Source: JBCDHN01 sp965224535
GTDB taxonomy: Bacteria > Verrucomicrobiota > Verrucomicrobiia > Verrucomicrobiales > DEV007
DNA: 64,000 nucleotides
NCBI GenBank assembly: GCA_965224535.1
Contig: CBDCZR010000019.1
Span: 186,001-250,000, forward strand
Direction of reading: 5' to 3'
Each line of letters opens with the position of its first letter. Positions within the stretch are counted from its first letter, which is position 1. The notes under the pieces are model-generated. The model did no database searches. It worked only from the letters and a program-made list of their open reading frames with translations, and was not told the DNA's origin. This document shows positions 54,131-63,826 of the stretch, piece by piece. Both the position numbers and the translations under genes were made by a program.

Positions 54131-54290
54131 GAGGCTGTCGGACTTAGGACGTCTGGCGACGAAATTCGAGGTTCGAGCCAAAATTTTCATAAGTTTGAGG
54201 ACTTTATGGGGACATAAGGGACGAAAACGAAGGGAAATTTGGGCCGAATCCTCGAATTTCGACGCCGGGCGGGCTAAGTCCGACAGCCTC
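54131..54290. mobile_element. 160-bp MITE with 4-bp target duplication
   Basis: The ends are GAGGCTGTCGGACTTAG (54131-54147) and its exact reverse complement (54274-54290); imperfect pairing continues inward for ~50 bases on each side (CGAAATTCGAGG in both arms). TTAG flanks both ends (54127-54130 and 54291-54294) as a target-site duplication. There is no coding capacity. It is inserted between the lipoprotein gene and tyrA, and one TTAG copy forms the lipoprotein stop codon. Confidence 0.9.
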
Positions 54291-55016
54291 TTAGGGCACG
54301 CGGAACTGAATGGTGTCTCCGGGGCTGCTGCCGTCCGGAATTTCGACCGGTGTTCCCGGCGCGATGCCTCGCACGTCGATTTCGGGAGAATTCGTGTAGG
54401 GCGGCGGCAGGGTCACATAACCGGCCTTGCCGGGAACGGGAACGGCCAACGGCAAATGGCTGAAGGGATTGGTCGATGCCGGGGGCGAGGATTTGCGCTC
54501 GCTGCTGGCCAGGGTGTCGGATTGGCGGCTGGTGGTCTCTCTGGGCTCGAAACCACCCGGGGGAGGCGTGTTAGAGGCCATGTTGTCCAGCTCCGGAGCA
54601 AGGCGGCGCTCCTGGGGCGGCTTGGGGGCGGGCGCGGAGGCCACGCGCGAACTGTCGTCGCTGGTGCGGTTGCTGGAGCTGCGAGGCTGGGCCGCGCTGA
54701 GACGCGCCGGGCCGCCGGGCTCATACTGGCTGTAGCCACGCCGGGGGCTGGGGTTGGAGCTGGAGCCGTAGCGGTTGACGCCGGTGTAGGTGTTGTAGGC
54801 GCCCGTGCTGCGTCGATTGTTGCTGCGGCTGGTGTAGGTATTGCTGCCGCGCGGCGGAGGGGTGTAGCGCTGCGCCGGTGGCGGCGTTACGGAGTAACGC
54901 GGGGCGCGCTGCCAAATGGAGGCGACCTCGCCGTAATGTTGAGCCGCGGGATCGTAAACACAGCTGCTCAAGCACATCGCAGCCGCCGGGAGGGTAAGGA
55001 TCAAGGTTTTGTGCAT
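54291..55016 (-). CDS. Lipoprotein with Ser/Pro/Arg-rich body
   Basis: The ATG at 55016 gives 241 residues with a lipobox (LSSC-V, Cys19). The mature protein is low-complexity, rich in Pro, Ser, Arg, Tyr and Asn, ending with a short ordered module (GYVTLPPPYTNSPEIDVRG, GTPVEIPDGSSPGDTIQFR). It is probably anchored in the outer membrane. It is divergent from the cytochrome gene. No family was recognised. Confidence 0.7.
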   Translation of the reverse strand: MHKTLILTLPAAAMCLSSCVYDPAAQHYGEVASIWQRAPRYSVTPPPAQRYTPPPRGSNTYTSRSNNRRSTGAYNTYTGVNRYGSSSNPSPRRGYSQYEPGGPARLSAAQPRSSSNRTSDDSSRVASAPAPKPPQERRLAPELDNMASNTPPPGGFEPRETTSRQSDTLASSERKSSPPASTNPFSHLPLAVPVPGKAGYVTLPPPYTNSPEIDVRGIAPGTPVEIPDGSSPGDTIQFRVP

Positions 55017-55205
55017 CGTTCCAGGTTTCCAGGTTTGCCCAGTCAAGCGCGCCGTGGCTGGTGGCTCGAAAATGGGTTGAAAGGGGTTGGGAATGCTAAG
55101 CTGCCACAGTACCAGAGCCGCTGCAATGCGAAATGCGCAATGCCCGGAATGCGCAATTGGCTGGTTGAGCGGGAAAGCAAACGCGGCTTTGATGCGGCGT
55201 TGCTC

Positions 55206-58010
55206 ATGAAATTCGGTTCCCTCGTCATTCTCGCCCTCTTCCTCCCGCAATTCGCCTCCGCGCAAACCTTCAACCCCAAGCGCGTGAAGCCGCAAACCGT
55301 CGATCCCGGCCTGTTTGAGACCATGGGCGGCCTGGAGGTGAAACTTTGGGCCAGCTCGCCCATGTTCCACAACCCCACCAACATCGACATCGACCAGGAC
55401 GGGCGAATTTGGGTGGCTGAGGGCGTGCGTTACCGCAAACATTTCGCCCGCCGGCCGGAAGGCGACCGCATCGTGGTTTTGGAGGATCGCAACGGCGATG
55501 GGCGAGCCGACCGCAGCCACGTTTTCGTCCAGGAAGAGGCCCTGGTGGCTCCGTTAGGAATCGCCGTCATCGGCAACCAGGTCGTCGTCTCCCAACCGCC
55601 GGATTTGATCGTTTACACCGATGTGGACGGCGATTTGCGCTTCAATCCTGAAACCGACAAACGCGAGGTGCTGCTGACCGGATTTCACGGCAAAAACCAC
55701 GATCACAGCCTCCATTCCGTCACCGTGGGGCCGGATTCCAAGTGGTACTGGAACAGCGGCAACTGCGGGGCGAAATTCACCGACAAGGACGGCAAAACCT
55801 GGAACATCTGCAGCGACTACGCCGGCAACCCCATCGGTCCCTGGCAAAATCCCGAGCCCAACACGGAGGTGGCTGGTTTGCCAAGCGCCGACGGCCACGT
55901 CTACGTGGGCGGGTTTACCGTGCGGATGAATCCGGACGCCACGGGCGTGGAGGTGATCGGCCACAACTACCGCAACAGTTACGAGCAAAGCGTGACGTCG
56001 TTTGGCGACGTGTTCCAAAACGACAACGACGACCCGCCCGCCTGCCGCGTGAGCTGGGTGATGGAGCACGCCAACTTCGGCTTTTCCAGCAACGGCGGCA
56101 AACGAAGCTGGCGCGCCGATCAACGTCCCGGCCAGCCGATCGCCGTGGCCGAATGGCGTCAGGAAAATCCCGGAATTTCCCCCGCGGGCGACGTTTACGG
56201 CGGCGGATCGCCGACTGGCAACGTTTTTTACGAAAACGGCGCGTTGGGGCCGGAATTCGAGGGCATGTTTCTGGCTTGCGAACCCGGCCGGAACACGATT
56301 TTCGGCTACAAACCGGAACCGGCGGGCGCGGGCTTCAAATTGGAGCGGTTCGACTTTTTGACCACGAATCCCGGCGGCGAGTTTGCCGGCTCCGACTTTC
56401 TGGGCGGCGCAAACAGCGTCACCAACGAAGCCAGGACGCTGTTTCGCCCCTCCGACGTCGCCGTGGGCGCGGACGGGGCCCTCTACGTCAGCGACTGGTA
56501 CGACGGCCGCGTCGGCGGTCACCAGGATCTGGACGAATCCTGCTCCGGCGCCATCTACCGCATCGCCCCGCGCGGATTTCGCCCGCAAAACCCGGAATTT
56601 CAGCTGCAAACCCTCAACGGCGCCATCCAGGCCCTGCGCAGCCCGGCAGTGAACGTGCGAGAACTCGGCCGCCGCGCCCTTCGCGAAAAAGGCGCAGCCG
56701 CATTTTCCGCGCTCCAGGCCCAATTGCGCGATTCCAACCCCTACCTGGCCACCCGCGCCGTTTGGGTGATGGCGCAGATGGGTCGCGAAGGCCAGGACAA
56801 GGTGGAAAAGCTCCTCCACGACGCAAAATCGCAACCGCCTCACGTGCGAATCGCCGCGTTTCGCGCCCTGCGCGGCCAATGGTTCGAGCAACGCCGCCTG
56901 GCCGCCCCAAACCTGGAAAGCGCCGACAAAACGGCCAAGCGCGAGGCTCGCAATGCCTGGTCGCGCCAGGAATTGAAGCTGCTCGTCGCCGTGGAACGCT
57001 TTTCCAAGGATTCCAACCCCGGCCTTCGGCGAGAAGCCGCCTTGGCCCTGCGCGACATCGATTTCAACCAATGCCGTGACGCCCTCTGCCGCATCGCCAA
57101 ATCCTACCAAAGCGGCGACCGCTACCTGCTCGAAGCTATCGGAACGGCCTGCACCGGTAAAGAGGCCGAGGCCTACCGCATTTTTCGCCGCGATTTGAAG
57201 GGCCGCAACCCGGCAGCCTGGACGCCGGAAATGGCCGACCTGGCCTGGCGGCTTCACGTCCCCGATGCCATCGACGCCCACCGCCAACGCGCCTCCTCCG
57301 CCGAATTCAGCCAAACCGCGCGCAAACAAGCGCTCGACGCCCTGGCCTTCACCCCCAGCCAAAATGCCGCCAACGCGATGCTGGAAATCGCCTCCCTGCC
57401 CGGCGGTGAAAACCCGCTCAAAGGCGACGCCACCTGGTGGCTGCTAAACCGCGCCAACAACGACTGGCGCGAATTCGGCGTGCGCGAGCAACTCGCAAGC
57501 CGCGGCATTTTTGACCCGGAAAAAGTCGAAATTCTGGAAGCCATCGTCCCCAAACCCTCCCCCATCCCCACGGTTAAGTACCCGGCGGTTGGCGACTTGC
57601 TCGCGATGACCGGCAACTCCGCCAACGGCAAAAGCGTCGCCCAGCGCTGCATCATGTGCCACCAGATCGCCGGACAGGGCGTCAACTACGGCCCGCCGCT
57701 CGATGGCTGGGGCAAAACCCAGACTCGCGAGGTCATTTTCCAGTCAATCGTCGAGCCCTCCGCCAGCATCGCCCACGGCTTCGACGGCACGGAGTTGGTG
57801 ACCACGGACGGCAAGACGATCCACGGTCTGGTCGTCTCCAAAGGCGATCCGGTGATGATCCGCTCCATGGGCGGGTTGACGCAAATGATCCCCAAAAACC
57901 GGATCCGCTCGCAAAAACCGCTGGGCCGCTCCCTGATGATGTCCGCCGAGCAGTTAGGCCTCTCCACGCAGGATTTGGTGGACCTGGTGGCGTATTTGAA
58001 GGCAAATTGA
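55206..58010 (+). CDS. PVC-type haem-containing membrane-bound dehydrogenase-like protein
   Basis: The ATG at 55206 (signal peptide LVILALFLPQFASAQ) gives 934 residues; the frame is open far upstream but without signal or domains. Residues ~30-440 form a beta-propeller/NHL-like dehydrogenase domain (NPTNIDIDQDGRIWVAEGV), ~450-700 are HEAT-like helices, and the C terminus has a cytochrome c domain with CIMCH at residue 815 followed by VEPSASIAHGF and the family ending DLVDLVAYLK. Such proteins are a hallmark of Planctomycetes and Verrucomicrobia and are thought to oxidise sugars in the periplasm. Confidence 0.92.
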   Translation: MKFGSLVILALFLPQFASAQTFNPKRVKPQTVDPGLFETMGGLEVKLWASSPMFHNPTNIDIDQDGRIWVAEGVRYRKHFARRPEGDRIVVLEDRNGDGRADRSHVFVQEEALVAPLGIAVIGNQVVVSQPPDLIVYTDVDGDLRFNPETDKREVLLTGFHGKNHDHSLHSVTVGPDSKWYWNSGNCGAKFTDKDGKTWNICSDYAGNPIGPWQNPEPNTEVAGLPSADGHVYVGGFTVRMNPDATGVEVIGHNYRNSYEQSVTSFGDVFQNDNDDPPACRVSWVMEHANFGFSSNGGKRSWRADQRPGQPIAVAEWRQENPGISPAGDVYGGGSPTGNVFYENGALGPEFEGMFLACEPGRNTIFGYKPEPAGAGFKLERFDFLTTNPGGEFAGSDFLGGANSVTNEARTLFRPSDVAVGADGALYVSDWYDGRVGGHQDLDESCSGAIYRIAPRGFRPQNPEFQLQTLNGAIQALRSPAVNVRELGRRALREKGAAAFSALQAQLRDSNPYLATRAVWVMAQMGREGQDKVEKLLHDAKSQPPHVRIAAFRALRGQWFEQRRLAAPNLESADKTAKREARNAWSRQELKLLVAVERFSKDSNPGLRREAALALRDIDFNQCRDALCRIAKSYQSGDRYLLEAIGTACTGKEAEAYRIFRRDLKGRNPAAWTPEMADLAWRLHVPDAIDAHRQRASSAEFSQTARKQALDALAFTPSQNAANAMLEIASLPGGENPLKGDATWWLLNRANNDWREFGVREQLASRGIFDPEKVEILEAIVPKPSPIPTVKYPAVGDLLAMTGNSANGKSVAQRCIMCHQIAGQGVNYGPPLDGWGKTQTREVIFQSIVEPSASIAHGFDGTELVTTDGKTIHGLVVSKGDPVMIRSMGGLTQMIPKNRIRSQKPLGRSLMMSAEQLGLSTQDLVDLVAYLKAN

Positions 58011-58143
58011 GGCTCCTGGACCCATCGTGCGACGAGATCTCCTGCCTGTCGAAGCATCGAAACGCGCTGCGCAATTTTTCCTTGCAAATTTCCCGATTTC
58101 TCGGATTCTTGACCCTCTCAAAAGCGGCCTTGTTCGCTTATGC

Positions 58144-58218
58144 TCCGGATTAGCTCAGCGGTAGAGCGGGTGGCTGTTAACCACTAGGTCGTTGGTTCGA
58201 ATCCAACATCCGGAGCCA
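58144..58218 (+). tRNA. tRNA-Asn (GTT)
   Basis: A full cloverleaf is visible: acceptor TCCGGAT (58144-58150) with ATCCGGA (58208-58214), D-arm, anticodon arm GTGG-CTGTTAA-CCAC with anticodon GTT, T-loop GGTTCGAATCC, discriminator G and encoded CCA (58216-58218). No integrase gene or repeated 3' end was seen nearby. Confidence 0.96.
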
Positions 58219-58308
58219 TTTTCTTTGGGGGCTCTGGCTGCTTTCGCCGGCTTTCGACTTGAACTGTGTGCGGTTTCGTGTTGGTGTTAGGCTTCAAGTC
58301 ACCAACCC

Positions 58309-58986
58309 ATGCAAACTCTACGCCACGCCGCCCAATTCCTAACCTGCGCGTTGTTTTTCGCGTCTCTGCCTGCTTTTTCCGCGTCCGCCGGAGAAGTGAT
58401 GGAGGTTCCCGAGATTTCCGATCCCGTTAGTTGGCTCAGCTACGATTATCTCCAGGCTTCCTACCTTTACGAGGATGCTCGCCACCGGATTTTGGGCGAC
58501 GCCCACGCGCTTTGGATCTTGGGGAGCAAGCAACTCTTCGGCAATTTTTTCGCGCGGGGCGACTACCGCCTCTACCGGGGATCGAACGTGGATGGCGGGC
58601 CGTTTTTTCCGGAATTCGACCAGGAAGCCCACTACTTTACCGGCCAATTGGGCCATTTTTTTCCCATCCAGCCGAATCTTCACTTCGTCGTCCAAACGGG
58701 CGCGAGTTACTTCACCGATGAGATTTCCGGTCACGGGTTGAGCTTCGACAACGAAGGCTGGCGTCACGAAGTGGAGGCGGGGATCCGCTGGGGGCTCAAC
58801 GAATTGCTTGAATTCGACGCCAACGCCCGCCGCGTTTACGTGTTTGATTCGGAAAGCGATGCCTGGCACTACAACGGCGGTTTGCTCTACAAAATCACCC
58901 CCGGCCTCGGTTTGCGCGGCTATACCTCGTATTCGCGCAATCCAAAGGTCTGGACCTACGGACTGGGTTTACGGGCGATTTTTTGA
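58309..58986 (+). CDS. Outer-membrane beta-barrel-like protein
   Basis: The 225-residue product has a signal peptide (cleavage near SASA-G), alternating aromatic strands (YFTGQLGHFFPIQPNLHFVV, LLYKITPGLGLRGYTSYS) and a terminal Phe, the usual sorting signal for beta-barrels. No family was recognised. Its end overlaps the convergent membrane gene by 18 bases. Confidence 0.72.
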   Translation: MQTLRHAAQFLTCALFFASLPAFSASAGEVMEVPEISDPVSWLSYDYLQASYLYEDARHRILGDAHALWILGSKQLFGNFFARGDYRLYRGSNVDGGPFFPEFDQEAHYFTGQLGHFFPIQPNLHFVVQTGASYFTDEISGHGLSFDNEGWRHEVEAGIRWGLNELLEFDANARRVYVFDSESDAWHYNGGLLYKITPGLGLRGYTSYSRNPKVWTYGLGLRAIF

Positions 58987-59328
58987 ATCCGAACCGGACC
59001 GTTTCGACCGCAATCGCCGGCCAACAAGCGCGATCGCAATCGGTATGAGTCCGTAGCCGGGCCAGTATTTGGCCGTCCGAAGATACGTGCTTTCCGGGCC
59101 AGTTTCGTGGGCTATCGCATCGACCAAATCGTGATCGACTCCTGGTTTGGCAGCCCACAAAACTCCAAGAATCGCGAGTGCGGCGAGAGTCGGTGGCAGG
59201 AGAGATCGGCACCGCCAAATGGGAAGGGAGAGCAAGCATCCAAGGGCGAGCCCCGCCAACACGAGGCTCGATTCGGGCGGCATTTTGTCCATGACCTCGG
59301 CCAGAGTCGCTATCGCCAAAATCTTCAT
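58969..59328 (-). CDS. Small membrane protein
   Basis: The 119-residue protein has three likely TM helices (residues ~18-38, 42-62, 90-103) and a basic tail. It ends inside the outer-membrane protein gene. It lies 1 base downstream of nif3's stop, so co-transcription is likely. Function unknown. Confidence 0.55.
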   Translation of the reverse strand: MKILAIATLAEVMDKMPPESSLVLAGLALGCLLSLPIWRCRSLLPPTLAALAILGVLWAAKPGVDHDLVDAIAHETGPESTYLRTAKYWPGYGLIPIAIALVGRRLRSKRSGSDSKNRP

Positions 59329-59329
59329 A

Positions 59330-60088
59330 TCACAGCCCGGTTGGGTGATCGATGAATTCCCAACTCAGGCCGAATTTCTCCGCCAAATGCCCGGCTAGCG
59401 CTTTGACGCCGAAGGTCTCCGTGGCGTAGTGGCCGGCGTAAATCAGGTTGATCCCCAGTTCTTCCGCCGCGGTGTAGGTCCAGTGCTGACCCTCGCCGGT
59501 GATGAAGGTGTCCACGCCTTGGGCGGCTGCGGCGAACACTTCGGCTCCGGCGCCGCCGGTGCAAACGCCAACGCTTCGCACGGTTTGCGGGCCGCCGGGG
59601 CAGCAGTGAACCTCGCCGCCGCCGATGGCTTGGCGCGTTTTCGCCAGCAACTCGGTTCGGTCGAGATTCGTCTCGAATTTCAGGCCTAACGTCGTTCCTT
59701 TCCACGGCAAAAACGGCTCGCCGCCGCTCAAGCCCAGTTCCCGGCAAAGGACGGCGTTGTTGCCCAGCTCCGGGTGCTCGTCCAGCGGGATGTGGGCGCT
59801 GTAGATCGCCAAATCGCGGTCGATGGCCAGCTTCAGCTTGCGGTAGCACGCGTTCTTGATTGGCTGCGCGCCGCTCCAAAACATGCCGTGATGCACGATC
59901 AGAAGCTGCGCGCCGATTTCGGCCGCTTGCTCGATGACGGGGAGGCAAGCATCCACCGCGGCGGCGATTTTCCCGATTTCGCCGGAGTTTTCCAGCTGAA
60001 GGCCGTTCAGCGCGTTCGGGTAGTCGGGAATCTCATCGATTCGGAGCAAATCCCGGGTGTGATCGACGATTTTTTGAAGCGTGGACAT
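59330..60088 (-). CDS. Nif3-like dinuclear metal centre protein
   Basis: The 252-residue protein has the family metal ligands: VHHGMFW near residue 66, YSAHIPLDEH near 96, and the C-terminal NLIYAGHYATETFGV with the late His and Glu. It is the compact form without the inserted PII-like domain. Nif3 proteins act on GTP-related or folate substrates (GTP cyclohydrolase-like); the exact role is unsettled. Confidence 0.92.
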   Translation of the reverse strand: MSTLQKIVDHTRDLLRIDEIPDYPNALNGLQLENSGEIGKIAAAVDACLPVIEQAAEIGAQLLIVHHGMFWSGAQPIKNACYRKLKLAIDRDLAIYSAHIPLDEHPELGNNAVLCRELGLSGGEPFLPWKGTTLGLKFETNLDRTELLAKTRQAIGGGEVHCCPGGPQTVRSVGVCTGGAGAEVFAAAAQGVDTFITGEGQHWTYTAAEELGINLIYAGHYATETFGVKALAGHLAEKFGLSWEFIDHPTGL

Positions 60089-60251
60089 GGCGGGAAGTTG
60101 CCAAGAAAGGGCGCAGGATCAAGGAGGGTCGTCTTTTGGCTCACAAGCCGGCTCGAATCGCTCGATCGGAAAAAATCGCGTTTTTTCGTGCAGATTTCGA
60201 TTGATCTCGCCCCCTAGCATGCGGCAAATATGGCGCGCTTCTCCCAAAATC

Positions 60252-60521
60252 ATGATCGACTCCAACGAACTGACCGTTTACGTCAAACCCGGCTGCCCCT
60301 GGTGCATCGGCGTGACCAGCCACCTGCAAAATCTCGGCTACGAATTCTCCGAAATTGACGTGTTGGGCAACGAGAAGCACTTCAAGGAGATGGAGGACAT
60401 TTCCGGCCAAACTCTCGCCCCGACCGTCGTTTACGGCGATCACGTTCTGGCCGATTGCGGGGTGCCTGAGCTGAAAAAATTCCTCAAACACCACGACATT
60501 CAGCCGCCGGTGGCGCTGTAA
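60252..60521 (+). CDS. Glutaredoxin-family protein
   Basis: The ATG at 60252 gives 89 residues with a dithiol active site CPWC (residues 14-17), the cis-Pro in TLAPTVV and a C-terminal helix. It is a thiol-disulphide reductant of the GrxC class or a UxxQ-like variant. It is divergent from nif3. Confidence 0.88.
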   Translation: MIDSNELTVYVKPGCPWCIGVTSHLQNLGYEFSEIDVLGNEKHFKEMEDISGQTLAPTVVYGDHVLADCGVPELKKFLKHHDIQPPVAL

Positions 60522-60747
60522 GCCGCTCCAGTCCCGTTTCGGCCGCGGCGCGACGTTTAACTCATATTCCCGGTGGTAAATTTGTCCGTCCCGTAGGGAC
60601 CGATTATGTTAGCCGGGGCGCTTTAGCCCCCGGGAACGCACGCAAAAACGCCTCGTCGCGTCAGCGACCGATTATTCGTGCACGACGTCGTCTCAGCATG
60701 AACGGGTCGCTACGTGACATCTCGACTCTATCCCCGGAATGTGAAGC
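60522..60747. repeat. REP-like palindromic repeat region
   Basis: Two hairpins are visible: GTCCCGTAGGGAC (about 60587-60599) and CCGGGGCGCTTTAGCCCCCGG (about 60614-60634). Their layout resembles the dispersed palindromic repeats common between genes of PVC bacteria. No gene is present in this 226-base gap. Confidence 0.5.
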
Positions 60748-62025
60748 TTAAATCAGCAATTCACTCACCGCTTCATGCTCCGGCGTCGCTACGCGAATGC
60801 GGTTGTCGCCGACTTTGTGGACGGAATTCGGATTCAGCCCGATCGCTTTCAGGTAGGTGTGGAACAGCTCCGCCACGTGCACGGGACGCTCGGTAATTTC
60901 CATGCCATTCTCGTTGGTGGCGCCCAAAACGCCGCCCACCTGGATGCCGCATCCGCCCAGCACGACCGACCAGTTGTTGGGCCAGTGATCGCGGCCCATA
61001 TCCGCCTTGATTTGCGGGGTGCGGCCAAATTCGGTGATGAGCATGACCAGGGTGTTATCCAGCATTCCGCGATCGTCGAGGTCGTTGATCAGCGTGGTGA
61101 AGGGTTTGTCGAATTCGCCCAATTGCTCCAGGTGAAAGTTAAAATTCTCCATGTGGGAGTCGTAATTGTTGTGGGTCACTTTCACGCAGGTCACGCCCTC
61201 CTCCAGCAGGCGCCGCGCAAGCAGGCAGTGCCGGCCAAGATCGTGGGTTCCGTAGCGTTCCTGGTCCTTGGCCGGTTCCTTGCTCACGTCGAAGAGTTCC
61301 TTGCGGTGAATCAACTGCTCCGCTTGCTCGAAGGACGAGTTGTAGGCCTCCGTGTGGGCCGTGCGGCGGCGTTGCGAGAATTGCAGGTCCGCGATTTGCC
61401 GCAGCCGGTAGCGCGCCTCGTCGGATTGGGCTTGCAGCAACTCCGGCCGGTCCACATTCAGCGGCGGGCGCCCTCCACTCAGGAACAGCGAAGCATGGCG
61501 CGGCCCCAAAAACGCCGCATCCTGACGTGGCCCCCAACGTGTCGGGCCAATGTGGATGTTGCCCGGTAAATCCTCGTTTTGCCCCAGCATTTTTGATATG
61601 ACCGGCCCCATCAGCGGGTAGGGCCCGAGTTGCGGCGGACGGCCGGTTTCGACGAAATCTCGCGCCCCGCCGTGGCTTCCGGGAACTTTTTCCGCGTAAA
61701 CGCTGCGAACCACGGCCAATTTGTGCGCGATGGTGGCCGCGTGAGGCATCAACTCGGAAAAATGCGTGCCCGGCACTGAAGTGGGGATGGAGCGAAACGG
61801 TCCGCCGGTGTCGGTTCCGGGTTTGGGGTCGAAGGATTCGAACTGGCTGAGGCCACCGTTGAGCAGGAAGATGAGCACCTGCTTTTTCCGGCTCTCCACC
61901 TCGCGGGCGACGGCCGGATGGATGAGGCCGCTCACCCCCATGCCGCCCAAAGCAAGGTTGGCGAGCATGGATCGGCGCGAAACCTGGTGATCGAAGGATT
62001 TGCAGGCGGGATTGAGATTTTTCAT
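60748..62025 (-). CDS. DUF1501 secreted protein
   Basis: The 425-residue protein has a TAT-type start (VSRRSMLANLALGG) and the DUF1501 landmarks LLNGGLSQFESFDPKPG, VRSVYAEKVPGSHGG, ITEFGRTPQIKADMGRDHWP and the C-terminal GLNPNSVHKV. It is the canonical partner of the DUF1549/DUF1553 gene 36 bases upstream. This pair is repeated many times in PVC genomes and its function is unknown; sulfatase-like or polysaccharide-related roles have been suggested. Confidence 0.95.
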   Translation of the reverse strand: MKNLNPACKSFDHQVSRRSMLANLALGGMGVSGLIHPAVAREVESRKKQVLIFLLNGGLSQFESFDPKPGTDTGGPFRSIPTSVPGTHFSELMPHAATIAHKLAVVRSVYAEKVPGSHGGARDFVETGRPPQLGPYPLMGPVISKMLGQNEDLPGNIHIGPTRWGPRQDAAFLGPRHASLFLSGGRPPLNVDRPELLQAQSDEARYRLRQIADLQFSQRRRTAHTEAYNSSFEQAEQLIHRKELFDVSKEPAKDQERYGTHDLGRHCLLARRLLEEGVTCVKVTHNNYDSHMENFNFHLEQLGEFDKPFTTLINDLDDRGMLDNTLVMLITEFGRTPQIKADMGRDHWPNNWSVVLGGCGIQVGGVLGATNENGMEITERPVHVAELFHTYLKAIGLNPNSVHKVGDNRIRVATPEHEAVSELLI

Positions 62026-62061
62026 CGCAGATTGGCGTTTTTTAGCGTTTTTTGGCGGTTT

Positions 62062-63735
62062 TTAGTGGTTGAACCGGAATTCCGAGGAGGCTAGCAGGGC
62101 CCAAATTAGCTCGGTCACAGCGGTTGGGCGTTCGGGATCGCGGGCTTGAAAATGCTGGGTCACCATCGCCACTTCCGCTTCGCTGGGTAGCCGGGAAAAA
62201 ATCGCCAGGTAGGCCTCTTCCGCCACGACACGGGGATCGTCGCGGGCCAGCAGCCACTCGATGAGATTTCCCGATTCAGGCTGCAACCACTCGATCAGCG
62301 GGGCGTGGTTGGCCAGGTAGAGCGCTTGCGGCAACGAAGCTTGAAAATCGCCTTCCGGCCGCCCTGCGATGCTGGCAAACGCGGAGACGAACTGGGTCAC
62401 CCGCTCCTCGCGCATGCCTTTGCGGGCATCGGCCATTTTTTGGCTGTCGGCGACTAAATCCTGGTACTGTTCCTCGTCTTCCTGCAGCATCCGCTCGATT
62501 TGCACGCGAAAGACGGATTCACTCCCGGTGGCCGCCAACAGGCTGCGGAAGAGTTGCTCCGGGCTGAGCCCCTTCATGTTGGCCAGGGCAAAGGACTCCG
62601 GCGGCACCGAATCCGGATCGACGCCTTCCGGCGCGCTGCTGGAGCGCTGGTAGGTGCGGCTGAGCACCAGTTGGCGCACGAAGGAGCGCGTGTCGTAGCC
62701 AAAATCGCGCAACTGGCGACTTAGCAAATCCAGCAATTCCGGGTGCGAGGGCGGATTGTCGGAGTGATCCATCGCGTAGGGATGCACGATCCCGCGCCCC
62801 ATCATCACGCCCCAGAGCCGGTTGGCAAAATTGCGCGAAAAAGCTTCGTTCGCCGCGGATGTCAGCTCCTTGGCCAAAAGCTCCCGCAGGCTGAATTTCA
62901 ACACCGCCGGTTGCTTCTTTTTGCGGTAATCTTTGTCCACGAACTCCTCGCCTTTCTCAAACGTTGGCACGGCGAGCGGTTTGCCGAAGGGAATCTGCGG
63001 GCCGGTGCTCTTGGTGAGGTCGGGCTCAAACACGGAGGCAAACTCCGCCGTCGGTTTGAGCATTTCCTGCAGCGCCCACTTGCCGTCCGGGCGCCTGAAC
63101 TTGGTGCTGCCGGCGAAAAACACGCGCAGCCCGTAGTAATGCTGGTGCTTCCAGTCGTCGATGGTTGGGTGATCGTGGCACTGGGCGCATTGCAGGTCCA
63201 TCCCCAGGAACAGCCGGCCCGTATCGCGCACCAGCGCATCCTGGTCGGGCCCGCGGTCCAGGTAAAACTTGGCGGCGGGCCGCAAGTCATCCTCGACGCT
63301 TCCGCCAACCAGGATTTCGCGCGCCAGAACGTCCAGCGGCTTGTCTTGGGCGAACGATTCCGCCAAATATTTGCGCCACTCGACTTTGGTGACGTATTTG
63401 TCCGGACGCCGCTCCATCAGCATCACGTCGAACACCACGGCCATCCGGTTGGCGAAGGCGTCGCTGGCCAATAATTGCTCGATGAGCTTGGTGCGCTTGT
63501 CAGGATCGGGATTGACGAGGAAAAGCCGCGCGGTGCGGGATTTCGGGATTTCTCCGGTCAAATCCAGGTAAATGCGGCGCACGAACTCGGCATCGTCGCA
63601 AATTGGGCCTGGGGAAACGCTCCATTTGGCGAAACCGGCCTCAATTTGCTGGTCGATTTGAACGTGAAGTGGAGCCGCGGCAGCTGTCATACCGAGGGCG
63701 GCTAAAATGGAAGGAATGAGCCCTAAGTTCATCAA
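62062..63735 (-). CDS. DUF1549/DUF1553 secreted protein
   Basis: The 557-residue protein has a signal peptide, the DUF1549 domain (about 25-230: RRIYLDLTGEIP and LQCAQCHDHP with a CxxCH at 183-187) and the DUF1553 domain (about 290-540: NRLWGVMMGRGIVHP, LDLLSRQLRDFGYD and SRTYQRSS). CxxCH may bind haem or metal. It is first in the operon with DUF1501. The N-terminal PSCyt1 cytochrome domain of the longer relatives is absent. Confidence 0.95.
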   Translation of the reverse strand: MMNLGLIPSILAALGMTAAAAPLHVQIDQQIEAGFAKWSVSPGPICDDAEFVRRIYLDLTGEIPKSRTARLFLVNPDPDKRTKLIEQLLASDAFANRMAVVFDVMLMERRPDKYVTKVEWRKYLAESFAQDKPLDVLAREILVGGSVEDDLRPAAKFYLDRGPDQDALVRDTGRLFLGMDLQCAQCHDHPTIDDWKHQHYYGLRVFFAGSTKFRRPDGKWALQEMLKPTAEFASVFEPDLTKSTGPQIPFGKPLAVPTFEKGEEFVDKDYRKKKQPAVLKFSLRELLAKELTSAANEAFSRNFANRLWGVMMGRGIVHPYAMDHSDNPPSHPELLDLLSRQLRDFGYDTRSFVRQLVLSRTYQRSSSAPEGVDPDSVPPESFALANMKGLSPEQLFRSLLAATGSESVFRVQIERMLQEDEEQYQDLVADSQKMADARKGMREERVTQFVSAFASIAGRPEGDFQASLPQALYLANHAPLIEWLQPESGNLIEWLLARDDPRVVAEEAYLAIFSRLPSEAEVAMVTQHFQARDPERPTAVTELIWALLASSEFRFNH

Positions 63736-63826
63736 ATTGCGGGTTTTTGTAGAGCACGGACAAGGTCAAATCCACCTTTCACAAAGAAAAAAACCGTGGT
63801 GGCGGCAAACCGTCCGTTTGGGGGAC

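Noticed and set aside
54000..55205. Long 5' extension of the PVC cytochrome frame
   Set aside because: It crosses the MITE and reads antisense to the lipoprotein gene; the signal peptide starts at 55206.
58144..58218. tRNA-Asn as an integration site
   Set aside because: No integrase gene and no second copy of the tRNA 3' end were found in the window.
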